64,000 nt of DNA. Origin: JAFGDI01 sp963662515. GTDB lineage: Bacteria > Planctomycetota > Phycisphaerae > Sedimentisphaerales > SM23-30. Positions 35,124-43,224 of the stretch are shown here, piece by piece. Where the stretch lies: contig OY759675.1 of NCBI GenBank assembly GCA_963662515.1, positions 2,108,001 through 2,172,000 of the forward strand. Reading direction: 5' to 3'. The first letter of the stretch is position 1; every line of letters begins with the position of its first letter. A model generated the notes under the pieces. It did no database searches, had not been told where the DNA came from, and saw only the letters and a list, made by a program, of their open reading frames with translations. The translations under genes were made by a program, and so were the position numbers.

Positions 35124-35138
35124 CCCCGGCGTAAGGGG
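35124..35138. repeat. GGCGTAA-loop hairpin just upstream of the dacB promoter
   Basis: CCCC-GGCGTAA-GGGG. It ends 3 bp before the -35 box of dacB. Confidence 0.7.
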
Positions 35139-35141
35139 TGC

Positions 35142-35169
35142 TTGCAATCGCTTTGCGTGTCTGTATAAT
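35142..35169 (+). promoter_or_regulatory. Promoter of dacB giving a leaderless transcript
   Basis: TTGCAA (35142-35147), a 16-bp spacer and a perfect TATAAT (35164-35169). The ATG at 35178 lies 8 nt after the -10 box, so transcription should begin at or 1-2 nt before the start codon. Confidence 0.6.
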
Positions 35170-35177
35170 AGTAGGCT

Positions 35178-36608
35178 ATGAAAAAGAGAATTTTATCGAT
35201 CATAATTATTGCAATTACAAACTGTTGTGCCGGGTCAGACAGTGTCAGTAATATTATAGCCAAAAGCGGCAGCAGTAAAACCCGACCGGAATTTTCTATC
35301 TGCTTTGTTAATACTGAAGATGGCAAAGTAATATATGAAAATAACAGTCATAAACCGCTCAAACCTGCCAGCAATGCTAAATTAATGACAACTGCGGCGG
35401 CTTTGCACTATCTTGGCACTGATTTTGAATATATTACCCGATACGGACTCATAGGCGATCATCTGGTAATAATCGGCAGCGGCGACCCGCTTACCGGCGA
35501 TCCGGTAATCGCCCGGCGTGAAGGTAAAGATATACTCGATGTATTTGCCGGGGTTCTGGCCGGTTTGCGCAGCCGGGGCATAACTGAAATTAAAGGCGAT
35601 CTGCTGGTCGATAATTATATTTTCGATGATGACCGTTTCCACCACTCCTGGCCGGAAAGTCAGGCTAATCGCTGGTATCAGGCCCAGATATCCGGACTGA
35701 GCTTTAATAATAATTGCGTGGATATTGAGTTTGGCCCTTCCACTGGCGGCGGAGTAGCCAGCTACAGGCTTATCCCGCAGACCAGCTATCTGACTATCAT
35801 CAATAACTGCAAGTCGATCAGCTCCGGCACAACGACAGTGGGAGCAACCCGCAAGATTAATAGCAATGAAGTCACGCTGATTGGTAAATTCAACAGGCCT
35901 CTGGCAGAGCCGATCAATGTTACAGTTGACCGCCCGGGTGCATATCATGGTTTTGTCCTGGCAGAATATCTGCTGGCCAACGGCATACAGATAAAAGGAG
36001 CTTTACATGAAAGCCGGGTCACCAGCCCGGATTATCAGATACCGGCTGATTTTGAAGAGATACATTCGGAAAGACATACTCTCATAGAGGCGATAAATGA
36101 AAGTAATCGCCGGAGCCTGAACATGGTGGCAGAAAGTATTCTCAAGACTCTGGCAGCTTACTATGTAGAGAATGGCCAGAGCCGGGGCATACCGCAAAGG
36201 CCCGGCAGTTGGTCTGATGGCACAAAGGCCGTCTCTGATTTTCTGGTCCAGGCCGGGCTGCCGCAAAATGAATTTATTATTGATGATGGCTGCGGCCTGA
36301 GTCATGATAATCGCATGTCAGCTTCGTCAATGTGTAAATTACTGGTCTATATGGCTCACAAGCCGGAATTTGAGGTCTATCGCAACTCATTTTCAACCCC
36401 GGAACAAGGCACACTAGCCAAAAAAGGTCGTTTTGGCAAGCTCGAAGGCCGCATATATGCCAAAACCGGCTATATAAGCGGCGCTAATACGCTCAGCGGC
36501 TACTGTCTGGATAGTAATGACCATTGGATAGCATTTTCAGTACTGACTAATTCACCGGCCGCCTCAAATTCAATAATAGATCAGATAGTAAGTACGGTAA
36601 TAAAGTGA
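35178..36608 (+). CDS. dacB: D-alanyl-D-alanine carboxypeptidase/endopeptidase (PBP4, peptidase family S13)
   Basis: 476 residues with a signal peptide (MKKRILSIIIIAITNCCAG). It trims or cuts peptidoglycan cross-links in the periplasm. The penicillin-binding motifs are S65-xx-K68 in LKPASNAKLMT, S-L-N in NRRSLNMVAESIL (about 313, in place of the more usual SxN form SDN), and K429-T-G in YAKTGYISGANTLSGYC. The insert domain between motifs 1 and 2 is present (GDPLTGDPVIARR, DNYIFDDDRFHHSWP), as in PBP4. No Shine-Dalgarno precedes the ATG, in line with a leaderless mRNA. It is convergent with the gsp operon. Confidence 0.93.
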   Translation: MKKRILSIIIIAITNCCAGSDSVSNIIAKSGSSKTRPEFSICFVNTEDGKVIYENNSHKPLKPASNAKLMTTAAALHYLGTDFEYITRYGLIGDHLVIIGSGDPLTGDPVIARREGKDILDVFAGVLAGLRSRGITEIKGDLLVDNYIFDDDRFHHSWPESQANRWYQAQISGLSFNNNCVDIEFGPSTGGGVASYRLIPQTSYLTIINNCKSISSGTTTVGATRKINSNEVTLIGKFNRPLAEPINVTVDRPGAYHGFVLAEYLLANGIQIKGALHESRVTSPDYQIPADFEEIHSERHTLIEAINESNRRSLNMVAESILKTLAAYYVENGQSRGIPQRPGSWSDGTKAVSDFLVQAGLPQNEFIIDDGCGLSHDNRMSASSMCKLLVYMAHKPEFEVYRNSFSTPEQGTLAKKGRFGKLEGRIYAKTGYISGANTLSGYCLDSNDHWIAFSVLTNSPAASNSIIDQIVSTVIK

Positions 36609-36860
36609 AATAGTATGGTTGAGGCGATCTGGCCATATCCGGCTTAATATGCAGGCTCAAAGTAATGGCAGCTCGCCGGACCGGTACTTATTTTGACTAC
36701 GGCCGGTTAGCCGGCACAATCGGGAACGCACTTTGTCTGATAATGCGATATGGAGCAGACTGCCCCGGTAATTGATAGCGGCTGACTACTACATTAACCT
36801 GATAGTAACGGTTAGTTTTACTGCATTTGCCGGTAGATGTTATCGAGAATATATTACTTC

Positions 36861-38078
36861 TTAAGGTAATCTTTTCAACAATATCGACCAGTTGAGATAG
36901 GTAATAACTCCAGAGGCGAAAATATCAGCCGGGCAGGTAAAGCCGCTCGAGAGACTGTCGCGATAGGCCAGCAAAGCATCGACTGTATTGCGGTTCAGTC
37001 TGGTAAGTGCCGCTAAAACAGATGGACCAACGGTATTTATATTAACCTGGCCGGGTAAATAACCGGCACTGTCAATCGTGATCTGATCAAATAAAAGCCG
37101 CACAGCTTCAGTTGATGGCGGCTGGGGAATTATCACCCGCTCTGGAGCATTAGCTGCATTTTTCACAGCCGCCTCAACAGCTTCTTTTAAGGCTTGCCGG
37201 CGCTGCTCGGTTACCGGCTCAATAAAGTCAGCAGGAATAATATCAGGACTGAATAGTTCCGCTTTTGAAAAAAAGGGGCGATTAGCTATTATCCAGAGAA
37301 TATTACCCGGCAGCAGCATTCCTGTGGCGGCCAGCTCTGAGCTGGTTGCCGTATTGATATTTATACAGCGATTGCCCTGACTGTCACAATTCTCCTGAAA
37401 AGATAAAAGGGTAAGATCATGCAAATACCCTCTCTGAAGTTTACCATCGGCATTATCAGGTGGGAAAGAAACCAAACCATCATTCTCATTCCAGTCGATC
37501 ATATTATTAAAATTGACATCTTCACCATATATTTCATGGCAGGCAAGGTTCTCAGCCTTAATTAATTCCCTTATATCTGGAATGGATGTTGCCGGATCAT
37601 ACTCCAGACTTATACCAGATCTGAGGGCAATTGAAACGGCTAAACGATACAACGGGTCAGCAAAATCGGCAGCCGGACTCACTGCCAGTTCCCGCAAAAA
37701 TATAAACGGATTAAGACAGGCAGAAACATCTGCAACTCCCCTGATACCTGTCACAATACTATCAGTCAGATCCTTACTGCCAGCTCCTATCGTAAAAGAT
37801 AATTGATCGCCAAGATCATGCTCTCGTAATTCTGGTGAATTAAAAATAGGATCGGAAAGACAATCGATCTTGCGATCATCTGCCAGGATCGCAGCAATTG
37901 CATAGTTGACTCCGGCAAATGCCGCCCAGCGGGCTCTGACATTACCGGCAATCGCCCTGCTCTGGATTAACTGGCCAGAACTGGAACGAACCAGAGCAAA
38001 AACTGCAATCGTGACCATTATAAGCAGCCAAATGCATAAGATCAGCACAATGGCCTTATTTTTAATCTTTAATGTCAT
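36861..38078 (-). CDS. gspK: Type II secretion system minor pseudopilin GspK
   Basis: 405 residues, long as GspK proteins are. The N-terminal hydrophobic helix (KAIVLILCIWLLIMVTIAVF) is followed by polar sequence with NYAIAAILADD. Helix-hairpin-helix-like NINTATSSELAATG and NINTVGPSVLAALTRLNRNT are the repeated GspK elements. GspK caps the pseudopilus tip with GspI and GspJ. It starts 2 bp after the end of gspJ, and is the last gene of the gspH-I-J-K operon. The 252-bp gap to dacB contains a CCGGTTAGCCGG hairpin but no clear terminator. Confidence 0.85.
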   Translation of the reverse strand: MTLKIKNKAIVLILCIWLLIMVTIAVFALVRSSSGQLIQSRAIAGNVRARWAAFAGVNYAIAAILADDRKIDCLSDPIFNSPELREHDLGDQLSFTIGAGSKDLTDSIVTGIRGVADVSACLNPFIFLRELAVSPAADFADPLYRLAVSIALRSGISLEYDPATSIPDIRELIKAENLACHEIYGEDVNFNNMIDWNENDGLVSFPPDNADGKLQRGYLHDLTLLSFQENCDSQGNRCININTATSSELAATGMLLPGNILWIIANRPFFSKAELFSPDIIPADFIEPVTEQRRQALKEAVEAAVKNAANAPERVIIPQPPSTEAVRLLFDQITIDSAGYLPGQVNINTVGPSVLAALTRLNRNTVDALLAYRDSLSSGFTCPADIFASGVITYLNWSILLKRLP

Positions 38079-38080
38079 AA

Positions 38081-38857
38081 TTATCCCGGCTGACTTTCAC
38101 GGTTGACTTGAGGTATCTTATTACCGGATCTGTCCTGACTAAACCAGCCAACCGGCAGACGGCATGAGATAACCGAACTTTCCCTGCCCCAGACAGAGCC
38201 GGCCAGCTCCATACTTATTCGCACCTCAGTTATAATAGTACCCTTAGGAACACCGCCGCGCCGCCAGGATATACCATCAAAAAGCTCAAAACGAAGAGAT
38301 CTGATCTGATCTGCCAATATAAAAACCTTCCCCCTGTTATTAACCGTTTGATTTGCAGTGAGTCTGGCGAATCTGCGGCCTAATCGACATATACCCTCGG
38401 TAGAATCTGCCTTAAGCAGCCCATACTCTACTTGCGCAATATGTGTCATTGCCATATCAGGATCTGTCTGTCGATATATAATAAGCCGGTCGGCTGGGTC
38501 CTGCTCTGAACCGCCAGGGATAACACTAATTACCATATCCGGATGCTGCCAGGTTAATAACATATTCGCCAGATCATTATTAATAGAATCGATAACAAAA
38601 AAAGATCTGTTAGTTGTATCATTTAAAGCTAATACCTTAGCTTTGCTACGATAAATACTATTGATCGAAAATGCGGCAAGCAGTACGATGATAACCGTAA
38701 GCATAGTTGCGATCAACACTTCGATCAGCGTAAATCCAAATTCGCGAACATAAAATAAATTTGTCTTGCTCTGGTATTTCAGGGTATGTCCTTTATCGTT
38801 ACTATCTGAATAAATATGTATTAAAAGCAAATATAACTGAAGGATCAGGGCTGACAT
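38081..38857 (-). CDS. gspJ: Type II secretion system minor pseudopilin GspJ
   Basis: 258 residues if translated from the ATG at 38857, which overlaps gspI by 56 bp. The prepilin peptidase site is FG/FTLIEVLIATMLTVIIVLL, with the Glu at +5. The sequence RSFFVIDSINNDLANMLL fits GspJ. The 40 residues before the cleavage site are unusually long for a prepilin leader. A CTG at 38782 has AGGA 6 nt upstream, would remove the overlap and give a leader of about 16 residues; it is a plausible true start. GspJ is part of the pseudopilus tip. Confidence 0.8.
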   Translation of the reverse strand: MSALILQLYLLLIHIYSDSNDKGHTLKYQSKTNLFYVREFGFTLIEVLIATMLTVIIVLLAAFSINSIYRSKAKVLALNDTTNRSFFVIDSINNDLANMLLTWQHPDMVISVIPGGSEQDPADRLIIYRQTDPDMAMTHIAQVEYGLLKADSTEGICRLGRRFARLTANQTVNNRGKVFILADQIRSLRFELFDGISWRRGGVPKGTIITEVRISMELAGSVWGRESSVISCRLPVGWFSQDRSGNKIPQVNRESQPG

Positions 38858-39185
38858 CTGTAATTTTAACTTCTGCCTTTAATATCCTGTCAGAATCAGT
38901 AGATATAATTTCAGCCTGCCAACTCAAACCGCTGTTTTTGTCATTGAAATCGCCACTTAACTTAGTAATTTTATCCTGGGGTTCTGTCGCAAGATGCGTG
39001 TTAATCTCAACCATTACTTCATCTGCCAGCCTTGCGGCCAACTGCTCTGAGAATATTTTTTTGTGATCGTGAACACTTCGGTCTGTCAGCAGAAAAAGCG
39101 TGAATAAACCAACCGCCATAAGCATAGAAGCCAGGAGAACTTCTATAATAGTAAATGCTTTATTTCTGATTGTATTATAGATCAT
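38802..39185 (-). CDS. gspI: Type II secretion system minor pseudopilin GspI (PilV-like)
   Basis: 127 residues from the ATG at 39185 (MIYNTIRNKAFTIIEV); an in-frame ATG at 39233 would overlap gspH. AGG lies 9 nt before the chosen start. The cleavage site reads KA/FTIIEVLLASMLMAVGLFTLFLL; Ala at -1 instead of Gly is uncommon. The rest (GLSWQAEIISTDSDRILKAEVKI) fits the small GspI fold. It starts 10 bp after gspH. Confidence 0.78.
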   Translation of the reverse strand: MIYNTIRNKAFTIIEVLLASMLMAVGLFTLFLLTDRSVHDHKKIFSEQLAARLADEVMVEINTHLATEPQDKITKLSGDFNDKNSGLSWQAEIISTDSDRILKAEVKITDVSPDPSVIFAFNTYLFR

Positions 39186-39195
39186 AGCTAAAAGC

Positions 39196-39750
39196 CTAGC
39201 GAAATATATCGGTTGAATATTGTAAACTGGCATCCAGGTCTATTACCCGCTTACTATTATGCCTGCTGGCCGGACCAGTACCTTCAATATACGGAATGCT
39301 GTAAAATACCGCGGAATTCGTACTATTCTTCAATTCCAGTTCACCATAATCACCCGTCCCATCAGGTAAAAAAAACATACTGCCTTTTCCACTGACCCGC
39401 ATACCATTAATATCTAAACGGACAATTTCCAGGCCAATTTCAGATAAAGATATCCCCCTGGCAGACAGAGCAGTATCTGGAATAGAATTGTTTTGAGCAT
39501 AACTTAAAGCGATAAAACCCGAGGTCATATCTACATCTATGGAAACCGGACAATTAAGAGTAATAGCCAGCAAACCGGCATTATCGGCCATAAGATCCAG
39601 CTCTTTAATTGTCTGGGCAAGACTCATAGTATGAAGATTCTGAAATATTCTCACTGAAACAGGAAATGCCAGAAGTGAGATAAGGGTAATTACTACCATT
39701 AGTTCCAGTAAGGTAAATGCCTGGCCTTTTTTTGCATACCTGATCTGCAT
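39196..39750 (-). CDS. gspH: Type II secretion system pseudopilin GspH-like
   Basis: 184 residues with a short prepilin leader and site QA/FTLLELMVVITLISLLAFPV. TMSLAQTIKELDLMADNAGLLAI and the later beta-rich part with FFLPDGTGDYGELEL match GspH/FimT-type pseudopilins. It is the first gene of gspH-I-J-K. The major pseudopilin GspG, the ATPase, the platform protein and the secretin are not in the window. Confidence 0.8.
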   Translation of the reverse strand: MQIRYAKKGQAFTLLELMVVITLISLLAFPVSVRIFQNLHTMSLAQTIKELDLMADNAGLLAITLNCPVSIDVDMTSGFIALSYAQNNSIPDTALSARGISLSEIGLEIVRLDINGMRVSGKGSMFFLPDGTGDYGELELKNSTNSAVFYSIPYIEGTGPASRHNSKRVIDLDASLQYSTDIFR

Positions 39751-39865
39751 ATTTTTTGAGCGTTAGAAATAAATTACCGAGTCAATATCTACATACTGAA
39801 ACAATAATCTGAACTTATACAAAAGCTACCACACACAATAACATAAGTAAAACTATTACGCAAAC

Positions 39866-41290
39866 TTATGAGTTGGAAACAATCCATTTATTAATACTTT
39901 CAGCAGTCTTTTTACCATCACCCATTGCCAGAATAACAGTAGCCGCCCCTCTTACAATATCACCGCCGGCAAATACTCCCGGCATACTGGTCATACCTGT
40001 ACCGTCCGTCTGAATATAACCTTTGGCATTAAGCTGCAACTCAGGCGTAGTGGCTGTCAAAAGAGGATTGGCTTTAATACCTATAGCCATAATAACCTGA
40101 TCACATTCTATAACAAATTCGGAATCTGGTACTTCAACAACCCCACGCCGACCTGAAGCATCGGGCTCAGTCAGTTGCATTTTCACACATTTCATACCAC
40201 TTACCCAGCCATTCTCATCAGCCAATATCTCTATCGGGCTGGTAAGCAGGTCAAAAATAACCCCCTCCTGCTCAGCATGGTGTACTTCTTCAATACGGGC
40301 AGGCATTTGCCCCTGGTCACGACGATAAACAAGGTGTGACCGCTCGGAACCAAGACGGATACTGGTGCGTACAGCATCCATTGCAGTATTACCACCACCT
40401 ACAACGCATACCTTTTTTCCAGATATTATTGGAGTGTCTGAATTGCGGTCGAAAGCCCCCATAAGATTTGACCGGGTAAGATATTCATTGGCCGAATAAA
40501 CACCCTTAAGATTTTCGCCCGGAATACCCATAAAGCTGGGTAAACCTGCGCCATTAGCAATGAATACCGCCTTGAAGTGCTCTTCTTCCATAAGCTCATG
40601 AATTTTTACCGTTCTACCCACAATAACATTGGTCTCAAAAACAACGCCATTGCTCTTTAACTGCTCAACCTCTCTCTCAACTATGTCATTGGGCAGACGG
40701 AACTCTGGAATTCCATATACCAATACGCCGCCAGCCTTATGAAATGCCTCAAAAATAGTCACCGCATAACCCATACGAGCCAGTTCACCAGCACAAGCCA
40801 AACCGGCAGGGCCAGATCCAACTATCGCGACTTTTACAGCATTACTTTTAACAGGCATTGTTTCAACTACAACCTCGCCCCTGGCCTGCGCAGAAGCAAG
40901 ATAATCAGCAGCAAAACGCTCCAGCCAGCCAATTGCAACAGAGCTGTCTATTTTACCCCTGAGACATCGGCTCTGACACTGTTTTTCCTGAGGGCACACT
41001 CTACCAGTAATTGCCGGCAATGAATTATCTTGACGAATAAGCAGTGCAGCTTCGATGAACTTCCGTTCGCTGATCAGACGAATAAATTCAGGAATTTTAA
41101 CACTCACCGGACAATCACTCACACAAGGAGGATTTTTACATTGCAGGCAGCGTAAAGCCTCTAATACGGCCTGCTCTTGTGAAAGACCGAGGTTTACTTC
41201 TTTAAAATCTTTATTTCGTTCATCACCAGGCCGCTCAGGCATACACTGGGCAGGAATGGCAATTCTTTCTTTTTTTGATAATTCAGCCAT
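39866..41290 (-). CDS. nfnB: NADH-dependent reduced ferredoxin:NADP+ oxidoreductase large subunit (GltD-like)
   Basis: 474 residues from the ATG at 41290 (GGA 8 nt upstream); an ATG 11 codons earlier has no Shine-Dalgarno. The N-terminus binds two [4Fe-4S] clusters (CLQCKNPPCVSDCP and CPQEKQCQSRCLRG). FAD and NADP sites are AIVGSGPAGLACAGELARMG and VVGGGNTAMDAVRTSIRLG, and the end is PGVFAGGDIVRGAATVILAMG. Similar proteins are called glutamate synthase small subunit, but the partner upstream is NfnA-like, not a glutamate synthase large subunit. The pair fits the electron-bifurcating NfnAB complex, which couples NADH and reduced ferredoxin to NADP+ reduction. It is the last gene of the mur-nfn cluster. 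Confidence 0.85.
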   Translation of the reverse strand: MAELSKKERIAIPAQCMPERPGDERNKDFKEVNLGLSQEQAVLEALRCLQCKNPPCVSDCPVSVKIPEFIRLISERKFIEAALLIRQDNSLPAITGRVCPQEKQCQSRCLRGKIDSSVAIGWLERFAADYLASAQARGEVVVETMPVKSNAVKVAIVGSGPAGLACAGELARMGYAVTIFEAFHKAGGVLVYGIPEFRLPNDIVEREVEQLKSNGVVFETNVIVGRTVKIHELMEEEHFKAVFIANGAGLPSFMGIPGENLKGVYSANEYLTRSNLMGAFDRNSDTPIISGKKVCVVGGGNTAMDAVRTSIRLGSERSHLVYRRDQGQMPARIEEVHHAEQEGVIFDLLTSPIEILADENGWVSGMKCVKMQLTEPDASGRRGVVEVPDSEFVIECDQVIMAIGIKANPLLTATTPELQLNAKGYIQTDGTGMTSMPGVFAGGDIVRGAATVILAMGDGKKTAESINKWIVSNS

Positions 41291-41395
41291 ATTTTTTCCG
41301 TATTTGCAATGCTCAACAGGCATATCACAGCTATTATTAATTGCCCGCCCAACCTAAATTACTTCAGACAATTCTGACTCTAAACCAACGGCAAA

Positions 41396-42298
41396 TTACT
41401 TCTTGCCGCCATCATCCAGCTGCTTGAGCATTCTGCATTCATGCTTCTGCTCATAATTCTTATTTTTTTCCTGTTCCTTATCTCGATATGTTGACAATCT
41501 CGCCATAAGCTCATCAAAATCAACACTGTGGCCATCGAATTCAGGACCATCAACACAGGCAAATTTTGTTTCGCCATTAATAGTCACTCTGCAACCGCCG
41601 CACATCCCTGTACCATCAACCATTATCGGATTTAATGATACTATAGTTTTTATTCCATAAGGGCGTGTAACATCACAAACAGCTTTCATCATAATAACCG
41701 GACCGGCAGTATAAACGGCAACTACCGAGCCTTTGCCCTTCATATCTTCAATAAGATCTTTCAAGGCATCTGTAACAAATCCCTGACGACCAGCAGAACC
41801 ATCATTAGTTGTACATAAAACTTCACGGCTTACATCGCCAAGTTTATCGGTCATAAGCAATAAGTCTTTGCTCCGAGCTCCAACTATACTGACTATTGTA
41901 TTGCCGCATTCTTTTAAGGCTACTGCCTGTGGATATATCACAGCTGTACCCAGCCCACCACCAACAACAACAACAATCGGATCCTTACCTGGCTCAACCC
42001 GCGGATATTTCACTATTTCACTGGGGTGCCCCAGAGGACCTGCGACATCACACATATAATCGCCAATGCCAAGAGTGCTCATTTCACGAGTAGTCTTACC
42101 CACTATCTGGGCTATAAAGGTTATCGTACCTTTATCTTTGTCAACCGCAGCAATAGTCAATGGTATTCTCTCTGAATGATCAAAAGGTCGAACTATCGCA
42201 AACTGCCCACACTGTCTTGACTTTGCTATACGAGGTGCCTCCACCTCATACAACTCCAGGTTCAGGCCTACCGTGGCCCGATCTACTATTTTGTACAT
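41396..42298 (-). CDS. nfnA: NADH-dependent reduced ferredoxin:NADP+ oxidoreductase small subunit (ferredoxin-NADP reductase/PyrK-like)
   Basis: 300 residues. The FAD part has GQFAIVRPFDHSERIPLTIAA, the NAD part VVVVGGGLGTAVIYP, and the [2Fe-2S] site is GTGMCGGCRVTINGETKFAC with the following acidic DGPEFDGHSVDF. This is the sulfide dehydrogenase/NfnA architecture. AAGGA precedes the ATG by about 7 nt. It lies 44 bp after murB and 105 bp before the nfnB start. The C-terminal 30 residues are charged (DKEQEKNKNYEQKHECRM) and extend past the usual end. Confidence 0.87.
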   Translation of the reverse strand: MYKIVDRATVGLNLELYEVEAPRIAKSRQCGQFAIVRPFDHSERIPLTIAAVDKDKGTITFIAQIVGKTTREMSTLGIGDYMCDVAGPLGHPSEIVKYPRVEPGKDPIVVVVGGGLGTAVIYPQAVALKECGNTIVSIVGARSKDLLLMTDKLGDVSREVLCTTNDGSAGRQGFVTDALKDLIEDMKGKGSVVAVYTAGPVIMMKAVCDVTRPYGIKTIVSLNPIMVDGTGMCGGCRVTINGETKFACVDGPEFDGHSVDFDELMARLSTYRDKEQEKNKNYEQKHECRMLKQLDDGGKK

Positions 42299-42342
42299 CT
42301 TTATTCCTTAAAACTACACTACCCCGGGCAGATTGTAACTAT

Positions 42343-43224
42343 TTATTTCCAGATCTGTAATTCAAGCTCTAATTCCACACCAAATCGCTCTATGATCTTA
42401 TTGCGAACAAGTTCGATCAGGTTAAGGACATCCTGACTTTTAGCTCCGGTTTCAGCAATGAAAAAATTAGCGTGACGGTCGCTGACTACCGCTCCACCGC
42501 AACGAGTTCCTTTTAATCCGGCCTTATCAATTAAAGCACCAGCTGACATTGCTCGCGGATTTTTAAATACACAGCCAGCACTGCGTGTTTCCATTGGCTG
42601 AGATGACTTCTTTAACATCCATACTTCTTTAATCATCTGACCAATTCGTTCCGGGTCATCCTGAGTCAGCTTAAACTCAGCACCCAGTATATATCTGGCA
42701 GTAATATTGCTCATCCGATAACCGAAATAAAGCTCATTTGCCTGCCAGGTAAAATCATAACCACTTGAATCCATAAGGTCAACTGACCAGGTCATAGCAC
42801 CAATATCACCAAATCTGCCGCCGGCATTGATCTTCAACGCACCTCCAACAGTACCAGGAATACCTGCCATACATTCCATGCCGCCCAGACCGTTTCTTGC
42901 TGTTTCACGGAGCAACGAACTCATGGATACACCTGCTCCCGCTTTTACATGGTCGCCTTTGATCTCAACTTGCTTAAAACAATCGGCAGATAAGCAGATA
43001 ACTGCTCCATCTACTCCATTGTCACTGATAAGCATGTTTGAACCTCCACCCAGAACATAGATATCAATGTTATTCTCATGACACCTTTTGGTCACTTCTA
43101 ATAATTGATCATGATTTTCGGGGGTTATGAAAAAGCGGGCTGGGCCGCCAAGTTTATACCAGGTATGAGAGGCCATTGGCTCATCATATTTAATTATCTT
43201 TTCCAAATCGGCAAATAATTTCAT
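42343..43224 (-). CDS. murB: UDP-N-acetylenolpyruvoylglucosamine reductase
   Basis: 293 residues from the ATG at 43224, chosen because GGGAAG lies 6 nt upstream; it overlaps murC by 35 bp. It reduces UDP-GlcNAc-enolpyruvate to UDP-MurNAc with NADPH and FAD. Motifs: HTWYKLGGPARFF, VLGGGSNMLISD (FAD), GIPGTVGGALKINAGG, the active-site Arg in YFGYRMS, and SAGCVFKNP, where Cys stands in the general-acid position often held by Ser (a known natural variant). The length and absence of the Tyr loop suggest a type II MurB. Confidence 0.95.
   Translation of the reverse strand: MKLFADLEKIIKYDEPMASHTWYKLGGPARFFITPENHDQLLEVTKRCHENNIDIYVLGGGSNMLISDNGVDGAVICLSADCFKQVEIKGDHVKAGAGVSMSSLLRETARNGLGGMECMAGIPGTVGGALKINAGGRFGDIGAMTWSVDLMDSSGYDFTWQANELYFGYRMSNITARYILGAEFKLTQDDPERIGQMIKEVWMLKKSSQPMETRSAGCVFKNPRAMSAGALIDKAGLKGTRCGGAVVSDRHANFFIAETGAKSQDVLNLIELVRNKIIERFGVELELELQIWK

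Larger units (their letters stand above)
33325..35177. repeat. Repeat island 2 (gene-free)
   Basis: 1.85 kb without a credible gene. GGCGTAA-loop hairpins lie at 33411-33425, 34407-34421 (GCCC/GGGC), 34798-34812, 34981-34995 and 35124-35138. CCCGAA/TTCGGG-type hairpins occur near 33393, 33506, 33841 and 34058. The part 33950-34075 is the reverse complement, in the same order, of the block at 16225-16320 of island 1. The part 34200-35090 repeats the order of island 1 (16425-18030) in the same direction: TATTGATAAAGCCGCAAAA lead, 41-bp array, AACCACGAA repeat, GGTCCCATAGGTC hairpin, GGGACCTATTTTTAAAAGAC unit. GTGGAGGTAGTGGAGTTAGTG near 33773 is a further repeat word. Confidence 0.8.

Noticed and set aside
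36609..36860. Terminator or small gene between dacB and gspK
   Set aside because: Only a CCGGTTAGCCGG hairpin without a T run is visible, and no coding frame is supported.
39866..41290. Glutamate synthase small subunit (gltD)
   Set aside because: The sequence is GltD-like, but the adjacent ferredoxin-NADP reductase-like subunit with a [2Fe-2S] site fits NfnA, and no glutamate synthase large subunit is present.
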